This document shows positions 39,040-50,709 of a DNA stretch of 64,000 bases, piece after piece. Below the pieces are notes generated by a model. That model did no database searches. It was not told the origin of the DNA and worked only from the letters and a program-made list of their open reading frames with translations. Origin of the DNA: Anthonomus grandis grandis (taxonomy: Eukaryota > Arthropoda > Insecta > Coleoptera > Curculionidae); the NCBI RefSeq assembly GCF_022605725.1, contig NC_065567.1:24965127-25029126 (forward strand). Reading direction: 5' to 3'. The translations under genes and the position numbers were made by a program. Position 1 is the first letter of the stretch; the number at the start of each line of letters is the position of its first letter.

Positions 39040-42000
39040 ACACACCAGCAAGAGACAAATTATTTTATTTCTTCCAGGCACTGCAGTGAGAAAAATGTCA
39101 AAATCTTGATTTTTAGGGTATGGATTTAAATATATTTTTTTTAAATTTGCTTCAAAAATCTTTGAAGTATCCTAAAAATCAATAATTACAATATTTTAGC
39201 CACTAGAAATCAAGATACTCAGTTGCCAATACGAGACAAATTATTTTGTTTCTTCCAGGCAGGTCAGTAAGAAAAATGCCAGTATCTTGATTTTTAGTGA
39301 TTTGATTTTAATAATTTTTTCAGTGTCTTTTTGAAAAATCCCTGGGTATTTCAGAGCTCAATAATTACAATATTTTAGCTACTAGAAATCAAGATATTTA
39401 CTTAACAATAAGAGTTAAATTATTTTATTTCTTCCAGGCACTACAGTGACAAAAATTCCAATATCTTGATTTTAGGGCATGAATTTCAATAATTTTTTTA
39501 GTAGCTGCTTGAAAAATCCTTGAGGTATCCTAAAAATCAATAATTACATTTTAGCCACTAGAAGTCAAGATATTCAGTTGCTAACACGAGACGAATTATT
39601 TTATAGCGAAAAATGTCAATATCTTGATTTTTAGTGTATGTATTTTAATAATTGTTTCAGTAGTAGCTTAAAAAAATGAAGTGTTCTAGAAACTAATAAC
39701 TATAACATTTTAGCCCCTATAAATCAAAATATTCAATTAATAATAAGAATTAAATTATTTTATTTGTACCAGGCACTGCTGTGAAAAGAATGTCAATATC
39801 TTGATTTTTAGTGTATGGATTTCAATAATTTTTTCAGTAGTTGCTTGAAAAATACTTAAAGTATCCTAAAAATCAAAATATTCAATTGCCAATAATAGCC
39901 AAATTATCTTATTTTTTCTTGATTCTTAGTCTATGGGTTTGACAATAAGAGTTAAATAACTTTATTTTTTTTAAGCACTCCATTGCGAAAAATGTCAATA
40001 TCTTGAATTTTATTGCATGGATTTCAATAATTTTTTTCAATAGTTGCTTAAAAAATCCTTGAAGTACCCTACAACGCAATAATTACAAAATTTTGTCCAC
40101 TACAAATCAAGATATTTAGTTAACAATAAGAGTTATTATAATTTTATTTCTTCCAGGCACTCCAGAGAGAAAAATGTCAATATCTTGATTTTTAGTGCAT
40201 GGATTTCAATAATTTTTTTTAATAGTTGCTTGAAAAATCCTTAAAGTACCCTAGAACGCAATAATTACAAAATTTTGGCCAGTCCAAATCAAGATATTCA
40301 GTTAACAATAAGAGTTATTATTATTTTATTTCTTCCAGGCACTCCAGAGAGAAAAATGTCAATATCTTGATTTTTAGTGCACGGATTTCAATAATTTATT
40401 CAGTAGTTGCTTGAAAAATACTTGAAGTATCCTAAAAATCAAAATATTCAATTGCCAATAAGAGACAAATTATCTTATTTTTTCTTGATTCTTAGTCTAT
40501 GGGTTTGACAATAGGAGTTAAATAACTTTATTTTTTTCAAGCACTCCATTGCGAAAAATGTCAATATCTTGATTTTTGTTGCATGGATTTCAATAAATTT
40601 TTTTAATAGTTGCTTGAAAAATCCTTGGAGTACCCTAGAACGCAATAATTACAAAATTTTGTCCACTACAAATCAAGATATTCAGTTAACAATAAGAGTT
40701 ATTATTATTTTATTTCTTCCAGGTACTCCAGAGACAAAAATGTCAATATCTTGATTTTTAGTGCATGGATTTCAATAATTTATTCAGTAGTTGCTTGAAA
40801 AATACTTGAAGTATCCTAAAAATCAAAATATTCAATTGCCAATAAGAGACAAATTAGCTTATTTTTTCTTGATTCTTAGTCTATGGGTTTGACAATAGGA
40901 GTTAAATAACTTTATTTTTTTCAAGCACTCCATTGCGAAAAATGTCAATATCTTGATTTTTGTTGCATGGATTTCAATAAATTTTTTTAATAGTTGCTTG
41001 AAAAATCCTTGGAGTACCCTAGAACGCAATAATTACAAAATTTTGTCCACTACAAATCAAGATATTCAGTTAACAATAAGAGTTATTATTATTTTATTTC
41101 TTCCAGGTACTCCAGAGACAAAAATGTCAATATCTTGATTTTTAGTGTATGGATTTCAATAATTTATTCAGTAGTTGCTTGAAAAATACTTGAAGTATCC
41201 TAAAAATCAAAATATTCAATTGCCAATAAGAGACAAATTATCTTATTTTTTCTTGATTCTTAGTCTATGGGTTTGACAATAGGAGTTAAATAACTTTATT
41301 TTTTTCAAGCACTCCATTGCGAAAAATGTCAATATCTTGAATTTTGTTGCATGGATTTCAATAATTTTTTTTAATAGTTGCTTGAAAAATCCTTGGAGTA
41401 CCCTAGAATGCAATAATTACAAAATTTTGGCCACTACAAATCAAGATATTCAGTTAACAATAAGAGTTATTATTATTTTATTTCTTCCAGGCACTCCAGA
41501 GAGAAAAATGTCAATATCTTAATCTTTAGTGCATCAATTTCAATAATTTTTTCAGTAGTTGCTTGAAAAATACTTGAAGTATCCTAAAAATCAAAATATT
41601 CAATTGCCAATAAGAGACAAATTATCTTATTTTTTCTTGATTCTTAGTCTATGGGTTTGACAATAGGAGTTAAATAACTTTATTTTTTTCAAGCACTCCA
41701 TTGCGAAAAATGTCAATATCTTGATTTTTGTTGCATGGATTTCAATAATTTTTTTCAATAGTTGCTTGAAAAATCCTTGGAGTACCCTAGAACGCAATAA
41801 TTACAAAATTTTGTCCACTACAAATCAAGATATTCAGTTAACAATAAGAGTTATTATTATTTTATTTCTTCCAGGCACTCCAGAGAGAAAAATGTCAATA
41901 TCTTAATCTTTAGTGCATCAATTTCAATAATTTTTTCAGTAGTTGCTTGAAAAATACTTGAAGTATCCTAAAAATCAAAATATTCAATTGCCAATAAGAG

Positions 42001-42800
42001 ACAAATTATCTTATTTTTTCTTGATTCTTAGTCTATGGGTTTGACAATAGGAGTTAAATAACTTTATTTTTTTCAAGCACTCCATTGCGAAAAATGTCAA
42101 TATCTTGATTTTTGTTGCATGGATTTCAATAAATTTTTTTAATAGTTGCTTGAAAAATCCTTGGAGTACCCTAGAACGCAATAATTACAAAATTTTGTCC
42201 ACTACAAATCAAGATATTCAGTTAACAATAAGAGTTATTATTATTTTATTTCTTCCAGGTACTCCAGAGACAAAAATGTCAATATCTTGATTTTTAGTGC
42301 ATGGATTTCAATAATTTATTCAGTAGTTGCTTGAAAAATACTTGAAGTATCCTAAAAATCAAAATATTCAATTGCCAATAAGAGACAAATTATCTTATTT
42401 TTTCTTGATTCTTAGTCTATGGGTTTGACAATAGGAGTTAAATAACTTTATTTTTTTCAAGCACTCCATTGCGAAAAATGTCAATATCTTGATTTTTGTT
42501 GCATGGATTTCAATAATTTTTTTCAATAGTTGCTTGAAAAATCCTTGGAGTACCCTAGAACGCAATAATTACAAAATTTTGTCCACTACAAATCAAGATA
42601 TTTAGTTAACAATAAGAGTTATTATAATTTTATTTCTTCCAGGCACTTCAGAGAGAAAAATGTCAATATCTTGATTTTTAGTGCATGGATTTCAATAATT
42701 TATTCAGTAGTTGCTTAAAAAATACTTGAAGTATCCTAAAAATCAAAATATTCAATTACCAATATGAGACAAATTATCTTATTTCTTCTTGATTCTTAGT
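39040..42800. repeat. 192-bp satellite with 384-bp dimeric higher-order unit (array 2 of the CAAGATATT family)
   Basis: It lies in the intron between the Ig3 exon and the C-terminal exon. Landmarks TTTATTTCTTCCAGGCACTC and GTCAATATCTTGATTTTTAG are shared with the array at 20.1-21.9 kb. From about 40150 a dimer is repeated at exactly 384 bp (40569, 40953, 41337, 41721 and 42105, with a sixth beginning near 42489), almost without differences; the flanking units are older. Identical 61-codon plus-strand frames in the dimers are accidental. Confidence 0.93.
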
Positions 42801-42880
42801 CTATGGGTTTTAAAATTTTTTTGTCATTATTATTCCAACAAAAAACAAGGGAGCTGATGTTTAAAGTCCATTTAACTCAC

Positions 42881-43051
42881 CTTGTAACCGTACAGTTCCC
42901 TCGGCCTTTCCTAAAGCGTTTGATGATGTACAAATATAACCTCCAATGTCTCGCCTATCGATATTCTTTATTCTTAAGTTCATCTGAAGTGAGTATTCGT
43001 TCTTCACGATCTCCTCCATAATATATTTGTCACTCGATATTATTTTCTCAC
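42881..43051 (-). CDS. DIP/lachesin-like Ig protein, exon for second half of Ig3
   Basis: The exon is bounded by TTTTTTAG before 43051 and by CAAG|GTGAGT with the intron starting at 42880; both ends are phase 1 (171 bases). It reads G-EKIISSDKYIMEEIVKNEYS then LQMNLRIKNIDRRDIGGYIC and TSSNALGKAEGTVRLQ. The DxGxYxC signature with SNALGKAEGTVRL is typical of the third Ig domain of insect lachesin/DIP (Dpr-interacting protein) neural adhesion molecules. It joins in frame with the exon at 50590-50709, which supplies the first half of the domain including its first Cys and the Trp. Confidence 0.9.
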
Positions 43052-44220
43052 CTAAAAAAGAGATAGAGTAAGTATGGGCTTATCAATCTGGCTAATTAAG
43101 ATTTGCGGGCTTTAAAGCTATTTCGATCCCTAAAAAGGGGAATCTCAATAATTTTTTTACACAAAAAAGAACCATTTTTCATCCCCTAATTTAATGTTAC
43201 CCTTGATCCAAAATTCAACCGGAAACAGGTGCAATAAACCTGTCAGACATCAGATCGCGCGTCATGCAGGAAACCATTTATTAAAATAATTGATTTTGAC
43301 ACCGTATCAACCACGTGACGTAAAAAGTTGAAAAAGGATAACAGCTGAGAGTGGTGCTTTCTTCTAAGTGACGTCATATTTTATAATCACTTCTCATCCA
43401 GCGGGTGCAGCTGCAGCGAAGCTGAGCTATTTTTCAAATATTGACACACTAAATTTTATTCGTTTAGTCATAGAAAATATTACTTACAGGGGCGCCGGAT
43501 TGAGTTAAATCATTTTTAAGTATCACAACTGGAGAACAAAAAAAAATGGATTTTTTAAGGTTCCTAATCGATTTCAGTCAGTGGGGATGAAATAAAATCT
43601 GCAAAGTACAATTTAGAGAGGGTATTTTATATCAAGGAAAATGAATCAACATTTTTAGGTTTGGTATTTTGAAAATGACTAATTCAACAAAACAACTCTC
43701 GAAAGAATCTTTATTTGAGCATTAGCCAAGCTTAAAACGTGTTAAAATTTAATGTTGCTTTATCTTTAAACAAACTATTTTGTATATTAATTTAAATAGT
43801 TGACAAAAATTGATTCAGTATTTTAAAACTGTATAGTCACATCTTATTACATCAGATCAACTATGAGTCGGGGTGGCTGTATTAATTAAAACTAATTAAT
43901 GTTGAAGGTATTGTCAGCTTGTCTAAAAAACTTTATTGTGAACATTTAAATGCTAAATGCATTTTAAATATTTAATGAAATATAAAAAATGTCAAATAAA
44001 AATTATTTGTTTAAGAGTGTAAAGCTCTTCAATGAACCAAAGAATAAAAATGATTACAGATTTTTTTCAAATAATTAATAAAAAAAAATACAAATTGGGA
44101 AAATAATTAAACAAATATTTATGATTTTTTTTTAATTAAAAAAGTAATAGTCTTATAGAGAAACCTTTCAAATAAAAGTTAGGTAAAATAAAAAAAGAGT
44201 ATATATTATTTAAGTAAAAG
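43052..44220. other. Intron of the DIP-like gene, mostly unique
   Basis: Unique intronic DNA. The only distinct part is the motif-rich island at 43220-43440, listed separately. Confidence 0.5.
43220..43440. promoter_or_regulatory. Candidate intronic enhancer: cluster of E-boxes and CRE sites
   Basis: Within 220 bases this less AT-rich island has CAGGTG (43226), CACGTG (43312), CAGCTG (43342) and another CAGCTG near 43409. It also has a full CRE palindrome TGACGTCA (43370) and a half CRE TGACGT at 43316. These are consensus sites for bHLH and CREB/ATF factors. Clustering in an intron of a neural adhesion gene suggests an enhancer, but this is inference. Confidence 0.35.
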
Positions 44221-44221
44221 A

Positions 44222-44269
44222 AAATTGACTTAATTTATAATAATTATATATTATAAATTAAGTCAATTT
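44222..44269. repeat. Perfect 21-bp hairpin
   Basis: AAATTGACTTAATTTATAAT plus A at 44222-44242 is exactly complementary to 44249-44269, with a 6-base loop. AT-rich palindrome of unknown origin inside the intron. Confidence 0.8.
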
Positions 44270-44989
44270 CCAATTTTCAATTATTATTATTAAATAATTC
44301 TGGACGAAAACCCTTTGGACATAAATAAAGCGTTTTTTCCACCACCAGTTATGCATGACTTGGTGTTATATGGTGCACACTTACAATAAATCTATTTTGC
44401 GTATTTCACATTAAAATTGATTTTATTTTTGTTTATTAAATTTATACATAGAAAAATAATTTCCGTAAAAACAAAAAAATATTTTATCGCCTCGCAGATT
44501 TGAGGCAAAAAAGGATTAAGTCCCTCCTCATGTTACGCCACTGGCAATTTTTTTAAACTACAATAACCTGAATGCAAAATTTAATTAAAATTGAGTTGGT
44601 AGTTTAAAAGTTATGATAAGTAAACGAATAATTATTCTTAACTTTAACACCCTGTATCTTTGTTATTAAACATTTCTGAAAAAAATTTTATAATGAAAGT
44701 CTATTTCTTTTTAAATTCTCTATCACGTATTAGAATTAATGACGTTTAAACTGGACCACACTGTATATACAGGGGTCCAGTTAAAATCTAAGATTAATTC
44801 TGTAGTAAAAAACACTAAGGTTGCACCGAAATCAGCTTTCTATACTTGTAAATTTTAAATGATACTCTATTATATTTTCTAAGGTTGAATATACATAAAT
44901 CTGCAAGGAAATTCTTGCAAAAGTCTATTTCAAAAATAAGACTCAGATTTTTGCTACGCGTATTTATACATTGCTTTCTCATCATTGTT
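44270..44989. other. Intronic DNA with transposon-end-like motifs
   Basis: ACACCCTGTAT near 44648 and ACTGTATATACAGGGG near 44760 resemble the CACCCTGTATA-type ends frequent in insect repeats. No coding remnant lies between them. Confidence 0.35.
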
Positions 44990-45290
44990 AATTTCCATTG
45001 CAGCTAATCTAGTTTAAATGTATGCAGTAATAATTGCGTATCGTTCGCAAAACGTTTGCAACGTTTAACATATCAAAAACATATAACAAGAAAAGAATTG
45101 GCCAACATTGAACAGAACCTTGGGGTACACTTGAAGTAATTCCGCAAGAATTTGATAATTTCATCATCACCACTTTAACTAAAACTGACAGCTTTCTGGT
45201 TAATTGCAAATTATTTATTGATTTCCATAGTTTTGTGTTGCCATTTTTATGCTGATGAGATTCCAAAAAAGATTTTTTTTTCAACTCTCA
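44990..45290 (-). pseudogene. Non-LTR retrotransposon reverse transcriptase relic
   Basis: A minus-strand frame contains GITSSVPQGSVQCWPILFLL then YVFDMLNV, the SGVPQGSVLGPLLF-type block of non-LTR reverse transcriptases, preceded by a short basic region. The catalytic YADD block is not readable and the frame decays soon after. It is a small dead fragment within a DIP-gene intron; the clade cannot be told. Confidence 0.65.
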
Positions 45291-46599
45291 ACTCAACATT
45301 AATTAAATCCAAAATTATAATAATACATACAGTATGTCAATTATTCAATATCTGGAATTTCTTAAAAGATATGAGGTAAATCAAAACATATGCGTTTAAA
45401 TAAAAAAACTCTGCACATCTCTTCTGATTTATAAGTTTATGCCTAGATGATTTATATACTTTGTGAATTATTACGGTTCTATTTACACACGGTGTATATA
45501 CGTTTGGTGCTATGAAATGTAATTGAAAAGGGTTGGGGATTAATAATACTACTTATTAAACTCCCTGTAGGGTAAGCCGTCATCAAAATTAATAAAGCGA
45601 AAACGATCAACCCCCTTGAAACGGTAATTTCGTTTTGCGCGAGAAATAGAGCGACGCACACATGGATTAACATTAACCTAAATTCAGTTCTGGGTTTTAA
45701 AAGCAAATTTACTTTCAAAGATAAACTAACTGAGTATTCGGTTTCGCCATGAACCGCGCGTTTAAAAAAATAATCCTTTAATTATGAAAGGGTTTTTTTT
45801 TCTCTATGTTATGAATAAAAATCCGTAATTTTGAATCCGGCGGTGGTGGTGGAGGCGGTCGGTTTTTTTTTTGTTTTTACGGCAACGGCAATCCATTTGT
45901 CGCAAATTATGTTAGAATAAATGAATGGGATATTAGGGAGTATTTCCAATTTAAAACAAAAAAAAATATGCGAACAAATTGATATATTTTTGGCGCTTTG
46001 TTTCGAAATATCCAGGCCGCTTTAATTTTATTTATAAAAGGATCCGACGCTTTCAAATAAAATTTTGCTAATGTTCGGTCTCTTTTTTTTTTTGAAATAT
46101 GAAACATATTTTCGATGACTGCAGGACTTTTCAATTAAATTTTTTTATTAACTCAATTTTCACATTTAATTATTTGAAAATCTAACTATATCTAGTTTTT
46201 TTTAATTAGTTTTTAATTTTTTCTCCTCTCATTCCATTCATCTATTTAAATTGTATGGATGTTATTTTTTTCTTGCGTAGCTGTTACCATGCTCAGATTG
46301 AGACGGAGGTATTGCCTATATTATGGAAATTGAACTTTTTCGCTACTTTCCTGGATCACCACCATTGCTATAAATTAAGTTTTTCTGGATGGAAAAAAAC
46401 ATTATTTAATTTACTACAAACTGTATACATATAGACATGAGTTCTGTGCGTTTTTTTTCTTGAACATAAGTTATTTCTAACGTCATTTAATCAATTACTT
46501 TAAAAATATATCATTTTATTGCTACTACAACAAATGTTTTTTTTACTTTTTTACCACTACACTTCTACACTTAGACAAATAAATCTTACATCAAACTTT
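45291..46599. other. Intronic DNA, no gene recognised
   Basis: The parts around 45590-45720 and 45820-46130 are less AT-rich and contain short minus-strand frames (79 and 75 codons) without a recognisable domain. A GGCGGTGGTGGTGGAGGCGG tract lies at 45839-45858. Confidence 0.4.
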
Positions 46600-48305
46600 T
46601 AACTGCTTTGAAGTAATCAAAATATTCGTCCAGGCAATTAAGTCAGAGTTATTCTCTTTGAATACTCTAAAATGATAAAATTCATTCAACTGCCTGAAAG
46701 TAATCAAATTATTCGTCCAGGTAATTGAGGCAGAGTTACTCTCTTTGATTACTCTAAAGTAATTAAATGTATTTAATTGCCTGGAAGTAATCAAATTATT
46801 CGTCCAGGCAACTAAGTCAATTACTTTCTTTATTTACTGTAAAATAATTAAATTTATTCAACTGCCTCGAAGTAGTCAAAATATTCGTCCAGGCAGTTAA
46901 ATCAATTACTCTCTTTGTTTAATGTGAAATGATTAAATTCATTCAATTGCCGAGAAGTAATCAAAATATTCGTCCAGGCAATTGAGTCAGAGTTACTCTC
47001 TTTGATTACTCTAAAATAATTAAATTTATTTAATTGCCTGGAGGTAATAAAATATTTGTCCAGGCAGTTGAGTCAATTACTCTATTTACTGTGAAAAAAT
47101 TAAATTTATTCAACTGCCTGGAAGTAATCAAAATATTCGTCCAGGCAGTTAAATCAATTACTTTCTTTGTTTACTGTGGAATGATTAAATTCATTCAATT
47201 GCCGAGAAGTAATCAAAATATTCGTCCAGGCAATTGAGTCAGAGTTACTCTCTTTGATTACTCTAAAATAATTAAATTTATTTAATTGCCTGGAGGTAAT
47301 AAAATATTTGTCCAGGCAGTTGAGTCAATTACTCTATTTACTGTGAAAAAATTAAATTTATTCAACTGCCTGGAAGTAATCAAAATATTCGTCCAGGCAG
47401 TTAAATCAATTACTTTCTTTGTTTACTGTGGAATGATTAAATTCATTCAATTGCCTAGAAGTAATCAAAATATTCGTCCAGGCAATTGAGTCAGAGTTAC
47501 TCTCTTTGATTACTCTAAAATAATTAAATTTATTTAATTGCCTGGAAGTAATCAAAATATTTGTCCAGGCAGTTGAGTCAATTACTCTATTTACTGTGAA
47601 AAAATTAAATTTATTCAACTGCCTGGAAGTAATCAAAATATTTGTCCAGGCAGTTGAGTCAATTACTCTATTTACTGTGAAAAAATTAAATTTATTCAAC
47701 TGCCTGGAAGTAATCAAAATATTCGTCCAGGCAGTTAAATCAATTACTTTCTTTGTTTACTGTGGAATGATTAAATTCATTCAATTGCCTAGAAGTAATC
47801 AAAATATTCGTCCAGGCAATTGAGTCAGAGTTACTCTCTTTGATTACTCTAAAATAATTAAATTTATTTAATTGCCTGGAAGTAATCAAAATATTTGTCC
47901 AGGCAGTTGAGTCAATTACTCTATTTACTGTGAAAAAATTAAATTTATTCAACTGCCTGGAAGTAATCAAAATATTTGTCCAGGCAGTTGAGTCAATTAC
48001 TCTATTTACTGTGAAAAAATTAAGTTTATTCAACTGCCTGGAAGTAATCAAAATATTTGTCCAGGCAGTTGAGTCAGAGTTACTCTCTTTGATTACTCTA
48101 AAATAATTAAATTTATTTAATTGCCTGGAAGTAATCAAAATATTCGTCCAGGCAATTGAGTCAGAGTTACTCTCTTTGATTACTCTAAAATAATTAAATT
48201 TATTTAATTGCCTGGAAGTAATCAAAATATTTGTCCAGGCAGTTGAGTCAATCACTCTCTTTGTTTACTGTGAAATGATTAAATTTATTCAACTGCCTGG
48301 AACTA
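46600..48305. repeat. 84-bp palindromic satellite with 252-bp higher-order unit
   Basis: About 20 monomers of ~84 bp each contain CAACTGCCTGGAAGTAATCA, then AAATATTCGTCCAGGCAGTT. Every monomer is therefore an inverted pair of the motif that also marks the arrays at 1-3.2, 19.4 and 25.5-29.1 kb. A three-monomer unit repeats exactly at 252 bp (47034 and 47286). Because 84 and 252 are multiples of three, long open frames arise on both strands (up to 171 codons at 47740-48255, minus). I do not count them as genes. It lies in the intron between the Ig3 exons. Confidence 0.92.
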
Positions 48306-49269
48306 ATGAAAGTTCTGAAAAGGGAAAGTTTTCATTTATATTCTCCGACCCCTAAAAAATTTTAACAAACTATAAGGCGTAAGTAGATATTTCCTGCATA
48401 TTTTCATTGAAGTTTAAAAAATAATTATTTTAAACAATAAGTCCTATAAACTAATTCGCACTTGGTATTAGAATAATGACTTATCTTTGAGTAAAATATT
48501 TCTGTATAGCAAGATAATTTATACCACGAATAAGTGTTTTAATATTCCATAAGATTCAATCAATTTTAGAGGACCATAAGCAATACCTTTTCTCAATAGA
48601 TTATAGCATAGATTTTGAGTCTGACAAAATAACGTAGTATTGCAACATAAAATTTAGTGCTACAAGGGCTTCACTTGCTAAGATCCTGAAATTTAATTGA
48701 TTGATTCTCTTGGATATGTTGAACACTCTGAAGATTTTTTTTTAATAAGATATTCTGTACAAAATGTCCTTTTTGAATTTTGACATTTAATTCACAAAAT
48801 ATAAAACAGAAGTATTATTCCAAAGTCTTAAATTATATCTTACTTCAAAACCTGTCTACCAAGATTCTTTTTTCTATATTTAAAGCATAATTACTTGGTC
48901 TCTGTTTCTTCAAGAATACTTCCCCAGCTTTCTGTTCGAAGAAATACTTTTAATTTTCAATCATGAATTTTCTTTAAATATTTAAAAAGCAAATCCATCA
49001 TTTTTATTAATTATTTTACTTTCATTATAACAGAAAATACCGGTATATTTAGATTATCTTTTAAGCTAAAAGTTTCGGAGAGTGTAGAAATTCTAGAAGT
49101 GCCAACAAATTTTCAAATAATTTATTTGACCATTTAACCTTTAAGTGAATAATATTTAATTCTCATAATTAAAAAAATGAGTCTCGTCAAAACTATCAAT
49201 AATGTTAGTTTTACAGGTTTATCATAAAGTAAGCAATAAATGCAATATATCGTAATTTTTTTTTTAAAT
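48306..49269. other. Intronic AT-rich DNA, nothing recognised
   Basis: No repeat, exon or transposon domain seen. Confidence 0.45.
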
Positions 49270-49570
49270 CGTTCAGACCCGTCGGTGTTTCAACGAGTTG
49301 GTGCTTTCCTCCCAATTTGCAGTGCAAGTTCGAACTTATTTACACGATGATTTGAGTGGCCAGCAAGATCACCCAATCTAACACCGCTTGACTTTTTTAT
49401 TATTTATTAAGATATTTAAAAGCCAACCGACAAATCTAGATGACTCAAAAAAACGCATCCGTTAAGATATAAGTCGAAATATGGTAGAAATGGTTTGAAA
49501 TGTGTAGCAGGAATTTGTAGATCGATTAGGCTATTGATTGACTAACGGAGGACATTTGCTGAAATAAAAT
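49270..49570 (+). pseudogene. Mariner-like/DDE transposase C-terminal relic
   Basis: Read on the plus strand in shifting frames, the segment contains a piece like ARSPNLTPLDFF (around 49360-49400), then KPTDKS and, near its end, EFVDRLGY...LTNGGHLLK. The W-P-RSPDLTPLDFFLWG block and the terminal GGHxE block are hallmarks of the DDE transposases common in insects. Several stops and frameshifts interrupt it. The N-terminal part is gone. Confidence 0.5.
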
Positions 49571-49899
49571 TATTTTTAAGTTTACCAAGTTTTGTTTTCG
49601 ATAGAATAAAACGTTTAAAATATTATTTTATTTTTCCTTTTCTTTAAGACCTTTTTTCAGTTTTCAAATTTTAAATGAGAATAACTCCAAAACGCTTGGA
49701 CTTAGGTATAGGGCAAACTATATGAAAAATGTATATATATATTTTATGTAAGGTCAATCCAAAAATGCACTAAAAAAGTGGGTTGCAATTTAAAATAAAT
49801 AAATTTAGCAAAGTTTTTTTGAGCAACCTAAATATTTTTTTTTTTAGCAAAATATGTCAAAAAAAAAAGGTCGACAAGTCCAAGCAATTTAAAAAAAAA
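49571..49899. other. AT-rich intronic DNA after the transposase relic
   Basis: Includes poly(A)/poly(T) runs and one unit of the AGCAAAATATGTCAAAAAAA sequence repeated near 50200. No gene seen. Confidence 0.4.
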
Positions 49900-50290
49900 A
49901 CTTTATATTAAATTCACTTCTTGTATTACTCTATATATTTTTCAAAAAACGCTGAAATAGGTATCCAGTCAAATTATTCCAGGAATATGTGTACTAATTT
50001 TCAAAATTTTATTTTGGCTAAATTTTGACTTATGGACATTTTGTGAAGTTTCTAGAAAAAAAATTACTTTCCTCAAAAAAAAAATGTTTTTCTCATTATT
50101 CTATAATTTTTTGGAAAAACGCTGAAATGGTGGGTTGCAATTTAAAAAAATAAATAAATTTAGCAAAGCTTTTTTGAGATAACGTAAATAATTTTTTTTA
50201 GCAAAATATGTCAAAAAAAATAAGGTCGACAAGTCCAAGCGATTTAAAAAAAAAACTTTATATTAAATTCACTCCTTGTATATTCCTGAA
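49900..50290. repeat. Isolated units of the ~170-bp AAAACGCTGAAATAGGTAT satellite
   Basis: 49930-50130 matches the monomer of the large array at 53.9-57.5 kb (CAAAAAACGCTGAAATAGGT, TATTTTGGCTAAATTTTGAC). The flanks (GGTCGACAAGTCCAAGC) are duplicated on both sides, giving a local repeat of about 360 bp. Confidence 0.7.
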
Positions 50291-50589
50291 TATTACCGCA
50301 GATTATAAAAAGAAAAATTTAGACTACTCTATTTAAATTTAACTACAAAATAATATACTATCTTTATTATTATTTTCATAATATATTTATCTGTTTTTTT
50401 TTTAATATGTATATTTACTCCTAACTTAAAAAATGTTTAACGGATATTGGGTAAGAACTGGCACCTAGTTGTCTACCAATATGCCCTTAATGTATAGATT
50501 AGATAAATATTTCAAAAGAAAATTGAAATTATGTCTTACTTGATCTATCGCTAGGGCAGTTTATAAGAGTAAAAGAGAAAAGTGCTTAC

Positions 50590-50709
50590 CGGTGTCCCGC
50601 ATCCAATGGTTCATGGCTTTGGGGGATGCCTGAACCTCGCACTGCATAACAACGTCTCGGGCAATCGGCGAAGCCAGCAGTTGATTCGTAACGCTTATAA
50701 GGGGGTGGA
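50590..50709 (-). CDS. DIP/lachesin-like Ig protein, exon for end of Ig2 and first half of Ig3
   Basis: The acceptor TAATATTTCAG precedes 50709, and the donor ACCG|GTAAGC follows 50590 (intron from 50589). Both are phase 1 and the exon is 120 bases. It encodes HPLISVTNQLLASPIARDVV then MQCEVQASPKAMNHWMRDT, with the first Ig cysteine (MQC) and the core Trp (HW) of the third domain. The residue at the junction with the upstream exon becomes Phe, giving VVVHFHPLISV. This matches the P-x-I-x-V-x-N-Q-L pattern at the start of Ig3 in DIP proteins. Confidence 0.9.

Noticed and set aside
40569..42290. Five near-identical 61-codon plus-strand open frames
   Set aside because: Exact 384-bp spacing shows they are satellite by-products with AT-driven composition.
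46600..48305. CRISPR-like appearance of the 84-bp array
   Set aside because: The intervals are not unique spacers; the whole 84-bp unit repeats, and the context is a eukaryotic intron.
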